Shown: piece after piece, positions 34,590 to 44,892 of the stretch | Layout: each line of letters begins with the position of its first letter | How positions within the stretch are numbered: the first letter of the stretch is position 1 | Source: Cylindrodendrum hubeiense | Taxonomy: Eukaryota > Ascomycota > Sordariomycetes > Hypocreales > Nectriaceae | Length of the DNA: 64,000 nucleotides | Direction of reading: 5' to 3' | NCBI GenBank assembly: GCA_014621425.1 | Contig: JAANBB010000217.1 | Span: forward strand, 1-64,000 | Position numbers and translations under genes: made by a program | Notes under the pieces: model-generated | What the model saw: the letters and a program-made list of their open reading frames with translations, nothing else | Database searches by the model: none | Told to the model about the DNA's origin: nothing

Positions 34590-35823
34590 ATGCACACACT
34601 CCCACCAGAGATAGCTTCCGCTATAGGACGACTATGCGACAATCGGACCTTAAGAGCTCTTGCGGGAGTCTCGAAAGCTTACAGATCCAAATTCTCTGAT
34701 CAGGCGTTTGGAGAAGTTCGCATCAGGGGCGTTGATCAACAGCTTTCTGATATGCTGGAAGTTTTTGTTTGTGACAAAAGATCTCCCGGCATGAATGATG
34801 CGCGCGATCATATTGAGTCAGTCATCGCTCTATGAATATTTTTAATGGTGGAAGGAGTACTCTAACTAGAATGTATTAGACGGGCCACTATTGTGATCAA
34901 GCTCTTCCCTTTCCCCCCATTCACCCATAATATTACCCTGCCGATGAACATCCTGAAGTCTATTGATTTGATGATCAATCTCCGTCACCTTTCTCTTGAG
35001 TTGTGGCAAATGGATGCCAAGCAGATTGAGAGGTTCATCACTCTAATAAAAGATGTGAACCCCTGGACACTGCACTACTTTCGCATCCAAGCCGAAGCCC
35101 AGGTCACTACTCTCGCCATCACGAAATGCTCTCCAGGGGCTCTCAGTCACCTGGATATCGACAACTACGCCGGGTATTTGGCGGCAGAGAAACACCAGAA
35201 CCAAATCAAGAAACTTGGCATCAGCAATTACGAGATGACGCTTCCGGGAGACCTCTTGGAACGAATCGCTCAAAACTTTTCACACGTTGAACAGTTGGTG
35301 GTGCTTCAGATTGACAGGTACAGCAAAGGCGATGCGGGATCTGAGATAACTGTAAGTTTTACGATATGAACGGGCACATCCCGAATTTTCTTTGACTTCT
35401 TGTCTCATGCCTGCCTTATTATATCATTGGACGGCTCATTAACTCTTGAGGGAATAGTCACTTGGAGTCGAACGGATGCTGCTCGCTGCTCAGAAGCTCC
35501 CCGCGCTTAAACGGCTCGCCTTCACGCTTTACGAGCCCTGTGTGTATCGAATTATAGCCCCTAACTTCTTTATATATTCTCGCAGACGTTTGCCTTTGAC
35601 GGCAGAGCAGTTAATGGATTGGTATGGCGATCTGATCTATCGCTTGGGTAACGCTCAGCCACATCTTGAGCAGATAGCTATCACCTTTCGACCCCGACGT
35701 ATGGCGTTGGGAGCTAGGACTGAGAATGGTTGGGTTATCCGATTCAAGAAAGACACTTATCCGAAGCATGACTACTTCCCAGAGTACACCTGGGCTAGGC
35801 CGCCGCCAGACATGTGGAACTGA
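34590..35823 (+). CDS. F-box-like protein (low-copy, unknown target)
   Basis: Probably a substrate adaptor of an SCF ubiquitin ligase, judged from the N-terminus only. Exons 34590-34816, 34880-35351 and 35458-35823 give 354 residues. The first intron uses donor GTCAGT and has a CTAAC branch; phases join E/RATIV and EIT/SLGVE. Residues about 3-35 (LPPEIASAIGRLCDNRTLRALAGVSKAYR) follow the F-box spacing of hydrophobics, with LP at the start and a Leu-Val-Ser-Lys helix at the end. The rest resembles the irregular leucine-rich segments usual in fungal F-box proteins (MINLRHLSLELWQM, ALSHLDIDNY, PALKRLAFTLYEP). No canonical LRR count can be made. Convergent with the SDR, 191 bp between stops. Confidence 0.65.
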
Positions 35824-36014
35824 GAACGGGTTGGGATTGTGTTTCGCCACTCGCGATAAATAGTACAGGTTCACTGTGAATAAATAACATTTGCCTGCCC
35901 GGAGGTATCAGATAGATCACAAACAAGTGCTCTCACTGGGAAAATCGGTTAGAGGGTCATTAGAATAAAATAGTCTTCCTCAACAAGGCTATTGTCAACC
36001 ATTCATTTTATGAA

Positions 36015-37047
36015 TCAGACATCTAGGCCGTCATTCTTTAGCTTGTCATATAACGCCCCCTGCGCCGCGGCATAGCCCGGAACTAAGATGCCCTCGCCAG
36101 TCGGCACCGGCGAGTTAAACAATGGCACTGCTCTCGTTTTACCCTTGGATACCTCGAAAATAGTCCCGTCGCCTAGCTCTTCGTTGACAACTAGCTGCCA
36201 CATGCCCTCCGCGATTTCCTCTGGCTCGATGAGCACGGTATCCTTTTCCAGCATCGAGGCTTTGGTCGGGTCATCGCGCCAAAGAGGAGTCTGAAAAAGG
36301 TGTCAGTCCATCACGAATGGTTTGTAGTCGGCAGGGGGAAGACTCACCCTCACAGCGCCTGGTGCGACGCATCCAACTCGGATGCCCAGCTCATCGCGCA
36401 AACCACCCAAAGCTCGTACAAAGCCGTGGAGGCCGTGCTTGCTTGCAAAGTATAAAGGGGTATTGATACCGGACGTGTAGCCCGCCATACTTCCGACGTG
36501 CACCAGACATCCTTTCTGCTTGTTCTTGGTCCAGTGTCCAATGGCCAGCTGGCTGAGGCGGATAGGGGAGACGAGATTCACATCCAGTACGGCATAATGA
36601 CCTGGGTCTGAGTCCGCTGGGTCCCGCGATATGCTGTCTGGGTTGGTCTCTGTCTTGGGGGCCTCCCAGAAGGAGGACCACTGGGGCTCGAAGAGACCGG
36701 CACCTGGGACGACAATATCGACATTAGAGAACTTTTCTAGAGCCGTCTTCCACATACCCGCCAGTTCAGGCCAGGATGCAACATTTGTCTGGTGGAAGAA
36801 GGCACCTGGCTTTCCGGAGGCACCAGGGAAAGGGTATTCCTTGAGCAATTCCTCAGCTTCTGGCTGGAGCTTCAGGTCAGCAATGAGGACCGAGCAACCC
36901 CTTCCAAGTAGTATACGGGCAAAAGCGAGGTTAATGCCTGGCCAAGTGGGTTAGTCTAACTGTAGATACGAGCTCTGATATGGTGTGGCTCTCACCTGAA
37001 CCTCCTCCGGTGATGATGGCGGCTTTTCCTTCAACTGAGATTGCCAT
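36015..37047 (-). CDS. Short-chain dehydrogenase/reductase (15-PGDH-like)
   Basis: NAD(P)-dependent oxidoreductase of the classical SDR type; substrate unknown. Exons 37047-36996, 36937-36348 and 36290-36015 give 305 residues, with phases joining GGGSG/INLAF and GAVR/TPLWRDD. Nucleotide-binding TGGGSGI lies near 14-20, and Asp at the end of beta-2 (VLIADL) favours NAD(H). The NAG position is replaced by PGAG. The catalytic Ser is in VGSMAGY, and the Tyr and Lys are in YFASK. The tail beyond 240 includes EPEEIAEGMWQLV, as in 15-hydroxyprostaglandin dehydrogenase-like fungal SDRs. It lies on the same strand as the BOR1-like transporter, 344 bp downstream of its stop. A functional link is possible but not shown. 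Confidence 0.9.
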
Positions 37048-37391
37048 GTTGAATAACCCAAATAATTTGAATAACCGGGATATGGTAGAAAGCAGCGTAC
37101 TGTCGGATTTTGTAGATACCGGATGGTGTGGTGTGCGGTTATCGTCTTCCGAGTTCAGGGTCTTCACAACCGTCTCTTCCGGAATTCCTAACGAACGGAT
37201 ATCTAGTGGAATGAGGAGAAATAAGGAAAGATCAGAGTTGGGGATCTGCGGGGTAGCTCTTAATTATTAGACCATGTACATCCAAGACATGGGCCGATGA
37301 TTTCATTCATGCAGGGAACTACAGATCTGTACACTCCCATGACATTGTCCCGCTACAAACTGTGGCACCTTGTCATTGACTTCAAACGCGC
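37048..37391. other. Short spacer between SDR start and BOR1-like stop
   Basis: About 340 bp serving as the SDR promoter and the 3' end of the transporter gene. No gene or motif worth naming. Confidence 0.5.
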
Positions 37392-39284
37392 TCAGGACCT
37401 GGCCTTCTCCTCATCCCCGGATCCTTGCAACTCGTCTGGTTCATCTTCCGGCTTTCCCTCCCGACAAGCCCAGCCATCCACTAGTCTTAGCGTCTCCCGT
37501 CCCCACACTCGGTTCATAAGCGATAATCGCACAGGGACTAAGGCGATTATGATCAGGGGAAACGCGGGGGCGGCAACGGTGAGGGTCACTCCAAACACGA
37601 TTCCGGTGAGAATGATTTGGGTGATGGTGTAAGTGTGAATGCCGTTCCAAGTGACACCGGGGGGGAGTTCTGGTAGCTCAGATGCAGGAGTGAGAAGGCG
37701 AGCCATCCTCTCCAGGATGGGGTTGACCAAGAGAGACTGGTAACCCATGAACATGAAGAGTCCCGCCAACACTGACGTCTGGGCGAGGCCAAGTATTTTC
37801 TGGAGCGGTGGTGAGATGAATATGAGAATAAGCGCGGCTTGTATGAAGGGCGAGTACCGCTGTTCGTACGTCCTTGCAACTGGCCGAGGTGGTTGCCGCT
37901 CCGCACCGTCCTCGGTTGGTTCAGGGCTCTCGAGGACGTAGTGCATTAGCGACTCGGAGTGTAGCGGAGCTTGCGGGAGGAGTCCGTTTGCCGGAGGGAT
38001 GCCAAGAATGCCGCAGATGATGGTGGTGGTCCCCAGGAGAATAATATCCCACGCATATCCACCAGGCTTCTTCGTGCCATAGCGTTCGACTGTACAGATG
38101 ATACTGCTGATCTCGTGGTCGAAATAGAACAGCACTGTGATGATGGCGCCGGGTATAATTGACAAGAAGACCCACTCAATAGGGAGTTCCCAGAAGCGGA
38201 CGAAGAATACGGACCGGTCAGGATTGGTAGGTCTGAACGATGTCTGGACCTCGAGGCGCTCATGATCAAGCGATGCCAGCTCTCCAATGTACGGGATACC
38301 AATCCAAAATATAATTGAGATGGCAGCGGCATACTCGGTTAGCCCAAGACGGACGTATCGATGAAACAACGGCTTCCAGGAGTTCGCCGTTGACAGAAAG
38401 ATGGCAAAAAGGCAAGTCCCAAAGGCCCCAATAATGGCATACAGGAAGGCAGCGAAAGACACATTGGAATGTGTACGCTTTAATTCCATTGCTGCCTTGT
38501 GGAAATAGATGACACTGTTCAGGAGCGAGAAGATGTCGGCGCTGAAATGGGTGACATATTGCATCGTCCAGTCGTGGGCATTGAATATGGCGAGGAGGTA
38601 GTGCATCCAACCCGCGTGGATGAGAGACCATGCCATTACCGGTAAGAACTCGACCTGGTGTTTGTTAGAGGGCTTTCTGCTGCGACGGAGCTATGACTTG
38701 CATGGAAATGCTGCTCGCAGAGCTCGTATATATTTTCAGCCAGGACTGAGAATGGGCCCGTGACTCCTAGGATAGTGAGGGGCTGTCCAGAAAACCTAGG
38801 TGGTTGATGAGCATCCTGTTCGGACTCGAGAACGCCTGGCAACTTACAGCGAGAAGATGAGGCCGCACAGACCCGTGCTGAAGACGACCTCGATGGTGCC
38901 CCATGATTTGCCAGTCAAGACGTACAAATCACTGGCAAATGTGATACCTGGAAGGATGTTGGTGAAGAATATGTAGACAGCGCTGGCAACGACCTGTTGG
39001 TTGAAGACTTGCCAGTCCGACAGATATCGTCCCTTGAGGTTCACGATGTCTTCCCTGAGCAGTCGAAAGGGACGGAGTTTACCCCCCACACCAAAATATT
39101 TGCCCGGGCGCTTTGCTTTATTTGGTGGTGCTGAGTGGTCGAGTCCGACTTCGTGCACTTCAGGGAAAGGTCTTGTTTCTTCCCCACGAGCTCGGTGGGT
39201 CGGGGTCCTTTGGATATCAGTAGAAGTGGACGAAACAATGTTGCGGGGGCTCCTTGCCCCCTCTGGAAACGATGCTCCCGCCAT
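37392..39284 (-). CDS. Bor1/SLC4-type anion (borate/bicarbonate) transporter
   Basis: Plasma-membrane anion transporter of the HCO3- transporter family; Bor1 exports borate in yeast and plants. Exons 39284-38848, 38795-38702 and 38654-37392 give 597 residues. The second intron (38701-38655) begins GC (GCAAGT), a rare GC-AG intron; using it joins EQHFH/VEFLPVMAWSL, which restores the conserved reading. The start is MAGASFPEG at 39284; the upstream TTG is not used. After an 80-residue polar N-terminus come about 10-12 hydrophobic segments. Family signatures: LSDWQVFNQQVVASAVYIFF; NILPGITFASDLY; SGQPLTILGVTGPFSVL; and NGLLPQAPLHSESL. The LTILGVTGP motif is the hallmark of the family's transport core. 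Divergent from MTG1. Confidence 0.92.
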
Positions 39285-39826
39285 TGGACGGATCAAGTTG
39301 AGACTTGGTTATGTTTGTTGAAGAATCGGCAGCCATGAGAGTGGCTGTGGAAATGGTAGAGGAACATGTTGGGGCATTATATCATTTGGGGACACGGTCT
39401 AGATATCTCAATCAGTGACTCTTGAGGTTTAGACTATCTTCTTGGCATGTACTTGGCATATACCTGGCATGCAAAGGCTATTTGTTCATGGCTTGTGATA
39501 TGGATCCGCCTTTGAGTAGGGCTTTCACCCAACTCGTCGACGAGCCATCGCGTGCTGGATTCTGCCGTATCCATTGGCCTACGAGGTTCCGGGTAATGAC
39601 GTCACGCCAAGCATTGTTATAGCACCTCAATTCCTTATCACCACGTGCCGTCGTGGGGCAAGGCTGAGAGGCCATCGCGATACAGCAAGGCTGGCCTTTT
39701 GCATCATAATTTATTCTTTTTGCGACTCCCGATCCGAACCACGTCGCACAACCAGGGAATGCGAACATTGGAGAGCGCGCTCATCAACATGCCCCGTGGA
39801 ATACTCCCTCGGTGAACTCTGCAACC
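39285..39826. promoter_or_regulatory. Divergent promoter between BOR1-like gene and MTG1
   Basis: 540 bp shared by two outward-reading genes. Seen: inverted CCAAT at 39573-39577, a perfect CRE/ATF palindrome TGACGTCA at 39597-39604, and an E-box CACGTG at 39642-39647. The cluster lies about 180-255 bp from the MTG1 ATG, so it more likely serves MTG1. Binding is inferred. Confidence 0.5.
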
Positions 39827-40840
39827 ATGGCGAAATTCATCCCCCGCCAAACCTTCTCGGCCCCAAACTCGATTCCGAAGACGTACTATCTCGGCCACCA
39901 CGCTGCTGGTGAAGCCAAGATCGTCAAGTCCCTCTCCAACATCTCCCTGATCCTCGAATGTCGCGACTTCCGACTACCACTATCCACACACAACCCCCAG
40001 CTCGAGCGCGCCCTCGCCGGCCGTGAGCGCATCGTCGTCTATACGAAATCCGATCTCGGAGTCGACACCCCTAGCGCCGGTGATGCCTTGCGCCGGCTAT
40101 ATGGCGACCGACTCGTCTTCTGGGACAAGCACAAGGCGTCGGCGACCAAATCGCTTATGAAGAAGGTCAAGGAAGTCGCGCGGGCGGTCGATTCGTTGAC
40201 TGGCATGCGTGCCCTCATCGTGGGAATGCCCAACGTGGGCAAGAGCACACTGCTGAACACGCTGCGGAGGACGGGCACTCCTACAAGGACGGCAAAGGTG
40301 GCCAAGACAGGCGACCAGGCTGGCGTGACGCGCAAAATCGGCACGCCGGTGCGGATCTTGGAGTCGGAGGACAAGGGTGGGGTGGGCGATGGAGTCTACG
40401 TGCTGGACACGCCAGGCATCTTCCAGCCCTACGTCGATGACGGCGAAACCATGATCAAGATTGCCCTCGTGCAGGGTATCAAGAAGGGGTTGATCCCGGA
40501 CGAGATTCTGGCGGACTACCTTCTCTTCCGGATGAATCTGTGGAACCCCGAGATCTACGCACGGTATTGCGAGCCCACCAACGAGGTCAACGAGTTTCTG
40601 ACGGCCGTGGCCAAGAAAGACGGCAAAATTAAGACCGGGGGCGGCCCCAACTGGCAAGAAGCTGCATCGAGGATACTGTCCCAGTGGCGCAGCGGGAATC
40701 TGGGCAAGTATGTCCTGGACGACTTGACTGAGGACGCCGTCCAGGAATACCGGACCCGGATGCTAGAGCCGAAATTGAGCTTTAACCAAGCAAAGAAGCA
40801 ACAGAAGCTGGCACGTGCGCAGGTAAAGGCCGGTGCTTAG
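39827..40840 (+). CDS. MTG1: Mitochondrial ribosome-assembly GTPase Mtg1 (YlqF/RbgA family)
   Basis: Circularly permuted GTPase that helps assemble the large mitoribosomal subunit at the inner membrane. A single exon of 337 residues from the ATG at 39827 (an in-frame GTG 15 nt upstream is not a plausible start). Motif order is permuted as the family requires: G4 TKSD near 73, then G1 GMPNVGKS at about 132-139, then G3 DTPG near 194. ADYLLFRMN and the C-terminal basic helix (FNQAKKQQKLARAQ) also fit. The N-terminus MAKFIPRQTF is basic and could be a short targeting signal. Length is normal. Convergent with the PHD gene, 440 bp between stops. Confidence 0.95.
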   Translation: MAKFIPRQTFSAPNSIPKTYYLGHHAAGEAKIVKSLSNISLILECRDFRLPLSTHNPQLERALAGRERIVVYTKSDLGVDTPSAGDALRRLYGDRLVFWDKHKASATKSLMKKVKEVARAVDSLTGMRALIVGMPNVGKSTLLNTLRRTGTPTRTAKVAKTGDQAGVTRKIGTPVRILESEDKGGVGDGVYVLDTPGIFQPYVDDGETMIKIALVQGIKKGLIPDEILADYLLFRMNLWNPEIYARYCEPTNEVNEFLTAVAKKDGKIKTGGGPNWQEAASRILSQWRSGNLGKYVLDDLTEDAVQEYRTRMLEPKLSFNQAKKQQKLARAQVKAGA

Positions 40841-41280
40841 CCAGGAGTCGGTCTTGGATGTGATGTATTGTATCTGCATAAGGGTATTTCGGTTTTATTG
40901 TACACTAGACACTGCAACTCATACCAATTCCAAATATTCCTGAAGAAAAAAGTCCCTTTAATTCTGTTAACATAGCGCGTCCTTCGTTGAAACTTTATAA
41001 GACCTCTTGGGTCGAACCATCAAGCGAGCCTGGTAGGGTATATTTATAAAACCATGCATAGAGCCCAGAGGATCCAAACCTCTTTTGTGGGCTGGCCTTG
41101 AAAGGATAGAAAGAAAGAAATGGCCAAGATGAAGAAACCCTCCGGCATCGTTCCTTGATGCTTTGTGACGCCAGAAATGCATCCAACCGTAGAACTCCTG
41201 GAATCGTACACCAGACCGCAAAATACAACCTGCGCCAAGTGTAGGCCGCCTACACCTAACCATCCAATGCCCACACCGCA
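40841..41280. other. Convergent 3' region between MTG1 and the PHD gene
   Basis: About 440 bp of AT-rich sequence with no supported gene; presumably two 3' UTRs. Confidence 0.5.
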
Positions 41281-43378
41281 TCACGCATATTGGTTCTGCC
41301 ACTTGACCATATCTCGTGTCAGAACATCCATCATCTCCATACAGTTCAGTTCCTTGAAATCTTTCGAATGTGGGGATTCTGAAGAAACTTCAGTGTCGAC
41401 GATGCTCGACTGATTCTCCGTATTGCCATTGGTTTGAGGGACTGGTGTCTTTTGCGGTGAGGCTTGTCCGCTCTTTGGGTCTTCGCCGTGTATCGGGAGA
41501 GCTTCGGTGGCCAGATCGACTTGGGTCCTTGAAATGAAGTCCATTATAGCACCGACCCGTCGTTTCATGTCCACCATGCTCAGCTTATGAGGCAGAGCCG
41601 ATTTGGACTTGGAACTATGCCGATGATCGCTAGTGGACGACTTGGTATGCCCAGTATGCCCAGTTTGCCCGGTCTGTCCGGTCTGCCCGGCGGTAGTCGC
41701 CGACTCATCCCCGTTCTTCTGAATGTCGCGCGACATTGACCGAGCCGGGGATTCGCCATTATCTGCATCTCTGTCTCTGGTATACTGATTCCTTCCTTTG
41801 CCCTTCTTATGATTGTTTCTGGCTCCTCTCTTGTGGGAACTTCCGATCGGTGGGTGACTCGTCGGTGGTGTGTCGGGAGTAGGTTCTGGTGCAGCTGGCG
41901 GGACTTCGACAGCAACAGCTGGGGGCTCAACGCTTTTTGCGACCACTGGAGGTTTCGCTATGACGACAGGAGCCTCTTCCGAGGGATCTGAGTCTAAATG
42001 ATGGTTAGTTGTCGATGTCTAGAAGTGGAGTGTAGGTAGCAAAAAAATACTGACCATCTCCGCGCCGCCTCTCGGCACGCCCTTTGCGTTTAGTCGCGGC
42101 TTCTTGTCGCTGTCGCTCCTTCTCGTCTTTTTCTGTCAGTAATGGCAAGATTTTGCCAGGTCGAGCCTTTTTGGGACCATTTCGAGTGCCCGACTCGTCT
42201 TCTGACTCGTCGCGACTGGGTGCCTCCACCAGATCAGCGGGCGGGGATGCAGATCGTGAACTTGTCCGTTGTCTTTTGACATTCGAATTGTTCCTTAACG
42301 AAATCAGCTTCTCGCCCGGTGACTGGGAGTCTACGGCGACGGACCCTTCACTGTCACTGCGACCGCGCTTGGCTCGCCTGACAGCATTTTCTAGGTTATC
42401 CTCAGGCGCGTCTTCCTTGCTCGCCTCTATGGCGCGGCGGAGTTGTTCGTCATCGTAGGCTCGGTCGCGGCTGTTCATTGTCGATCGACGCTTGGCAGCC
42501 AGTGATGCGGAGGTGGGCCTCGAGTTCTTGCCCGTTCCAGTCTTTGGAGACCGGGTGCCTTCTTTAGTAATCGAGGTGGCTCGGGATGTAGCGCGTGACG
42601 GTCGGTGGAGGGGGACATATTTGGAGTATTTTTGTCTATTGATAGTGTAAGGTCAGTGGCGAAGTACAGAGGCGAAGGCACCGTGGGCGCTTGAGTGAGG
42701 AATGTGTGTTGGTGAGTGGAAGGGCACCATGGTCGGGCGCACCCAGGAGCAGCAAACCGCGAGACATTGCAAAATATTCACGAGGGGATGATTGAGTGAG
42801 AGGGAGAGGCAGGGAGAGGCGACGTACCCGTTGCTGGCGGTATGGATCTTGTGCAGGTCCTTGCGACACTGTTCGCAAAAATATTCGTCAGGCGAGCTCT
42901 CGGCGCTGAAGATGCCGACACAAGCACCGTGCTGCCATACTTTGCAAATATCGCATTGAACGAAGAAGCCGGTAACGTCTTCGGTGAGCTCAATGGCGGC
43001 AAAGAAGTCGGCGTCGGGCCCATCTACGGGCGGGCGACCCGGATAGTCCTCGGAGCCACAAAGGCAGCGAACTGCCTCATCCTCTTCTTGGAGGTCATCG
43101 CTTCCATTCACCATGTCAAAGATATCTGGCTGCGAAGCCTTGTCTATCTCGTCGTCTTGGCCGCGTTTTCTTCTTCGGGTGAGGAGGGTGTCGTCGAGGT
43201 CTTCGAGTGGCTCCGACGACAGCGAGGCGCTTGGAGTCGACTTGTTGGAGGATGGCTTTGTAACGGATCTGGTGCTCCGCTCGAGGCGGCCGGACGTGCT
43301 CGATGTCACAGAGGATTGTTGAGACTGTGGATTGGTAGCGCGAGCTCTCGATGATCGTCGCGGCGAGGGCGGTGCCAT
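41281..43378 (-). CDS. CTI6: PHD-finger protein, Cti6-like (Rpd3L histone deacetylase subunit)
   Basis: Likely chromatin reader of the large Rpd3 deacetylase complex (family knowledge). Exons 43378-42828, 42635-42055 and 41993-41281 give 614 residues; introns are GT-AG with phases joining SNG/QKYSKYV and GD/SDPSEE. The N-terminus is Ser/Arg-rich with a nuclear-type RRRKRG. The PHD finger is at about 104-172: CLC, then QCDICKVWQHGACVG and EYFCEQC supply the remaining zinc ligands. The loop between the first and second Cys pairs is unusually long (about 33 residues). QKYSKYVPLHRPSR after the finger and the C-terminal DMKRRVGAIMDFISRTQVDL match Cti6-type proteins. A GQTGQT/GHTGHT five-fold repeat at about 41648-41692 is encoded by 9-bp units. 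Divergent from the next gene. Confidence 0.85.
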
Positions 43379-44892
43379 TGAGGACGCGAGGGAGGGAGGG
43401 GGCGCGGGTAGCAGGAGAGAGATGAGAGGAGGAAGCGGTAGTGCGTGGAGGGCTGGGGAGTTGGAGTGAGGTGATCAAGGGTGCCGTAGGAGTCGAGCTG
43501 GGGCAGGGCGCGAGAGAATTGGCAGCGTGCCTGGTGGCGAGGAGGGCGACGATGGCCAGCGCCAACGAGAGCGACTACTGGCACTGGCAGGGACGTGTCG
43601 AGGAAGAGAAGCCGGATCGGAGTCGAGATTGGCAACTAAGCATGTCGAGGACGGGCAGAGGCGCAAAAGGCATGACACGGAGGAAGGCCGGAGAGCGAAC
43701 GAGGAGAGACAAGGCCCGAGTGCGGAGAGGGGAGAGAGCGAGGTGACAGGCGAGAGATGGAGAGGGAGAGGAGGAACTTGAGATGTCCGGGCGTGGGCAG
43801 CGGGCATGGCAGTGGGCGCGGGCAGTGGGCAGTGGGCAGTGGGTGGTCTCACTAGCAGTCTAGCGCTTTGCAGGGAGGAGCTGCTCCAAAAGTCCAAATG
43901 CTCCTGCCCACCAGAAATCCTTGCGGGGCTGGGCCTTCTGCGCATTTGCTTGTGCTGCTTGTGCTTGTACCTGCCTGCGCTTGCCGCCAGTGCTTGCCAG
44001 TGCTTGCCAGTGCCAGTGGCACCGTGCCCACCGAGCCCACCCACCGATGCATATTTATGCACAAGCCGCCCTGTGAATTATTCGACCCGTGCTTACTAAG
44101 TAGCCGTGCTTTGGTGGCCCTGGTGGCGCCCACCTCCTAACCGCACGAGCAGCCACCACTATCATTTGCAATCGTGCCCTGCGAACCACGCAAGACGCAA
44201 CTCTCTGCGGATACGGCGAGCTCGAGCAGCCTCCCACTTGTCGAGCTTTGCATTTCACCATCTAAGCTCTTACTTCCTTGGAACTTCTTTTGGCGACCAA
44301 TCCTACCCCTCCAGGGCCTCTGTTCCCTCGGGGCTTCGGCTGTGGTCCCTCATCGCCGCCGACCAGGTAGCCCACTTGTCCCTCGTCACTGGGTAAGTCG
44401 GGATTTGGACCCGGCAAGCAGCCAACCGCTCACCCACCTACGCAAACACAACAGCCTCCGGCGCTATTGCATTGCCGCAATACTTGCTTGGTCTGTGGTA
44501 GACGGGTGTGTCGTGGTAATAGCTGCTTGTCCTGCACATGCCTCTGTCGGCCACCATCTTCTAACCCGCAGATAGAACGTTTTAGAGCCCGAACTCCACG
44601 CCTCCAAACCATCCCACCCCCCCCCCCCCTCGACGACTCGATTTTGATACCCCGACGAGCACTGCGATATCGATTTTGGTTCAACAAGCACTTGTCGACT
44701 TGATAGCTGGCACCCTACTTCTTGTGGTCTTGCACGAGCTATCGCTGCATTGTTCTTGCTTCTGCTGTTCAGACTCGACTCCATGTACGATGTGTGATGG
44801 GTACGCTTTTCCCTACGTCTCCCAACGTCTGTCTGTCGTTCGTCAACTATGATCTTTTTTGGTCCTCTTGAAACGGCTGTCAACTCAGGGAT
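43379..44892. other. Divergent promoter/leader region, with probable 5' UTR intron
   Basis: About 1.5 kb between the PHD gene and the 582-residue gene. A likely leader intron runs from GTAAGT at 44393 to ACAG at 44454. A second candidate, GTACGC at 44799 to TCAG at 44888, ends just before the ATG. A short uORF (ATGTACGATGTGTGA) lies at 44782. No other gene is supported. A run of about 12 Cs lies near 44618-44629. Confidence 0.4.

Noticed and set aside
36015..39284. SDR plus BOR1-like gene as a secondary-metabolite cluster
   Set aside because: No backbone synthase, transcription factor or other tailoring gene nearby; an adjacent housekeeping GTPase argues against it.
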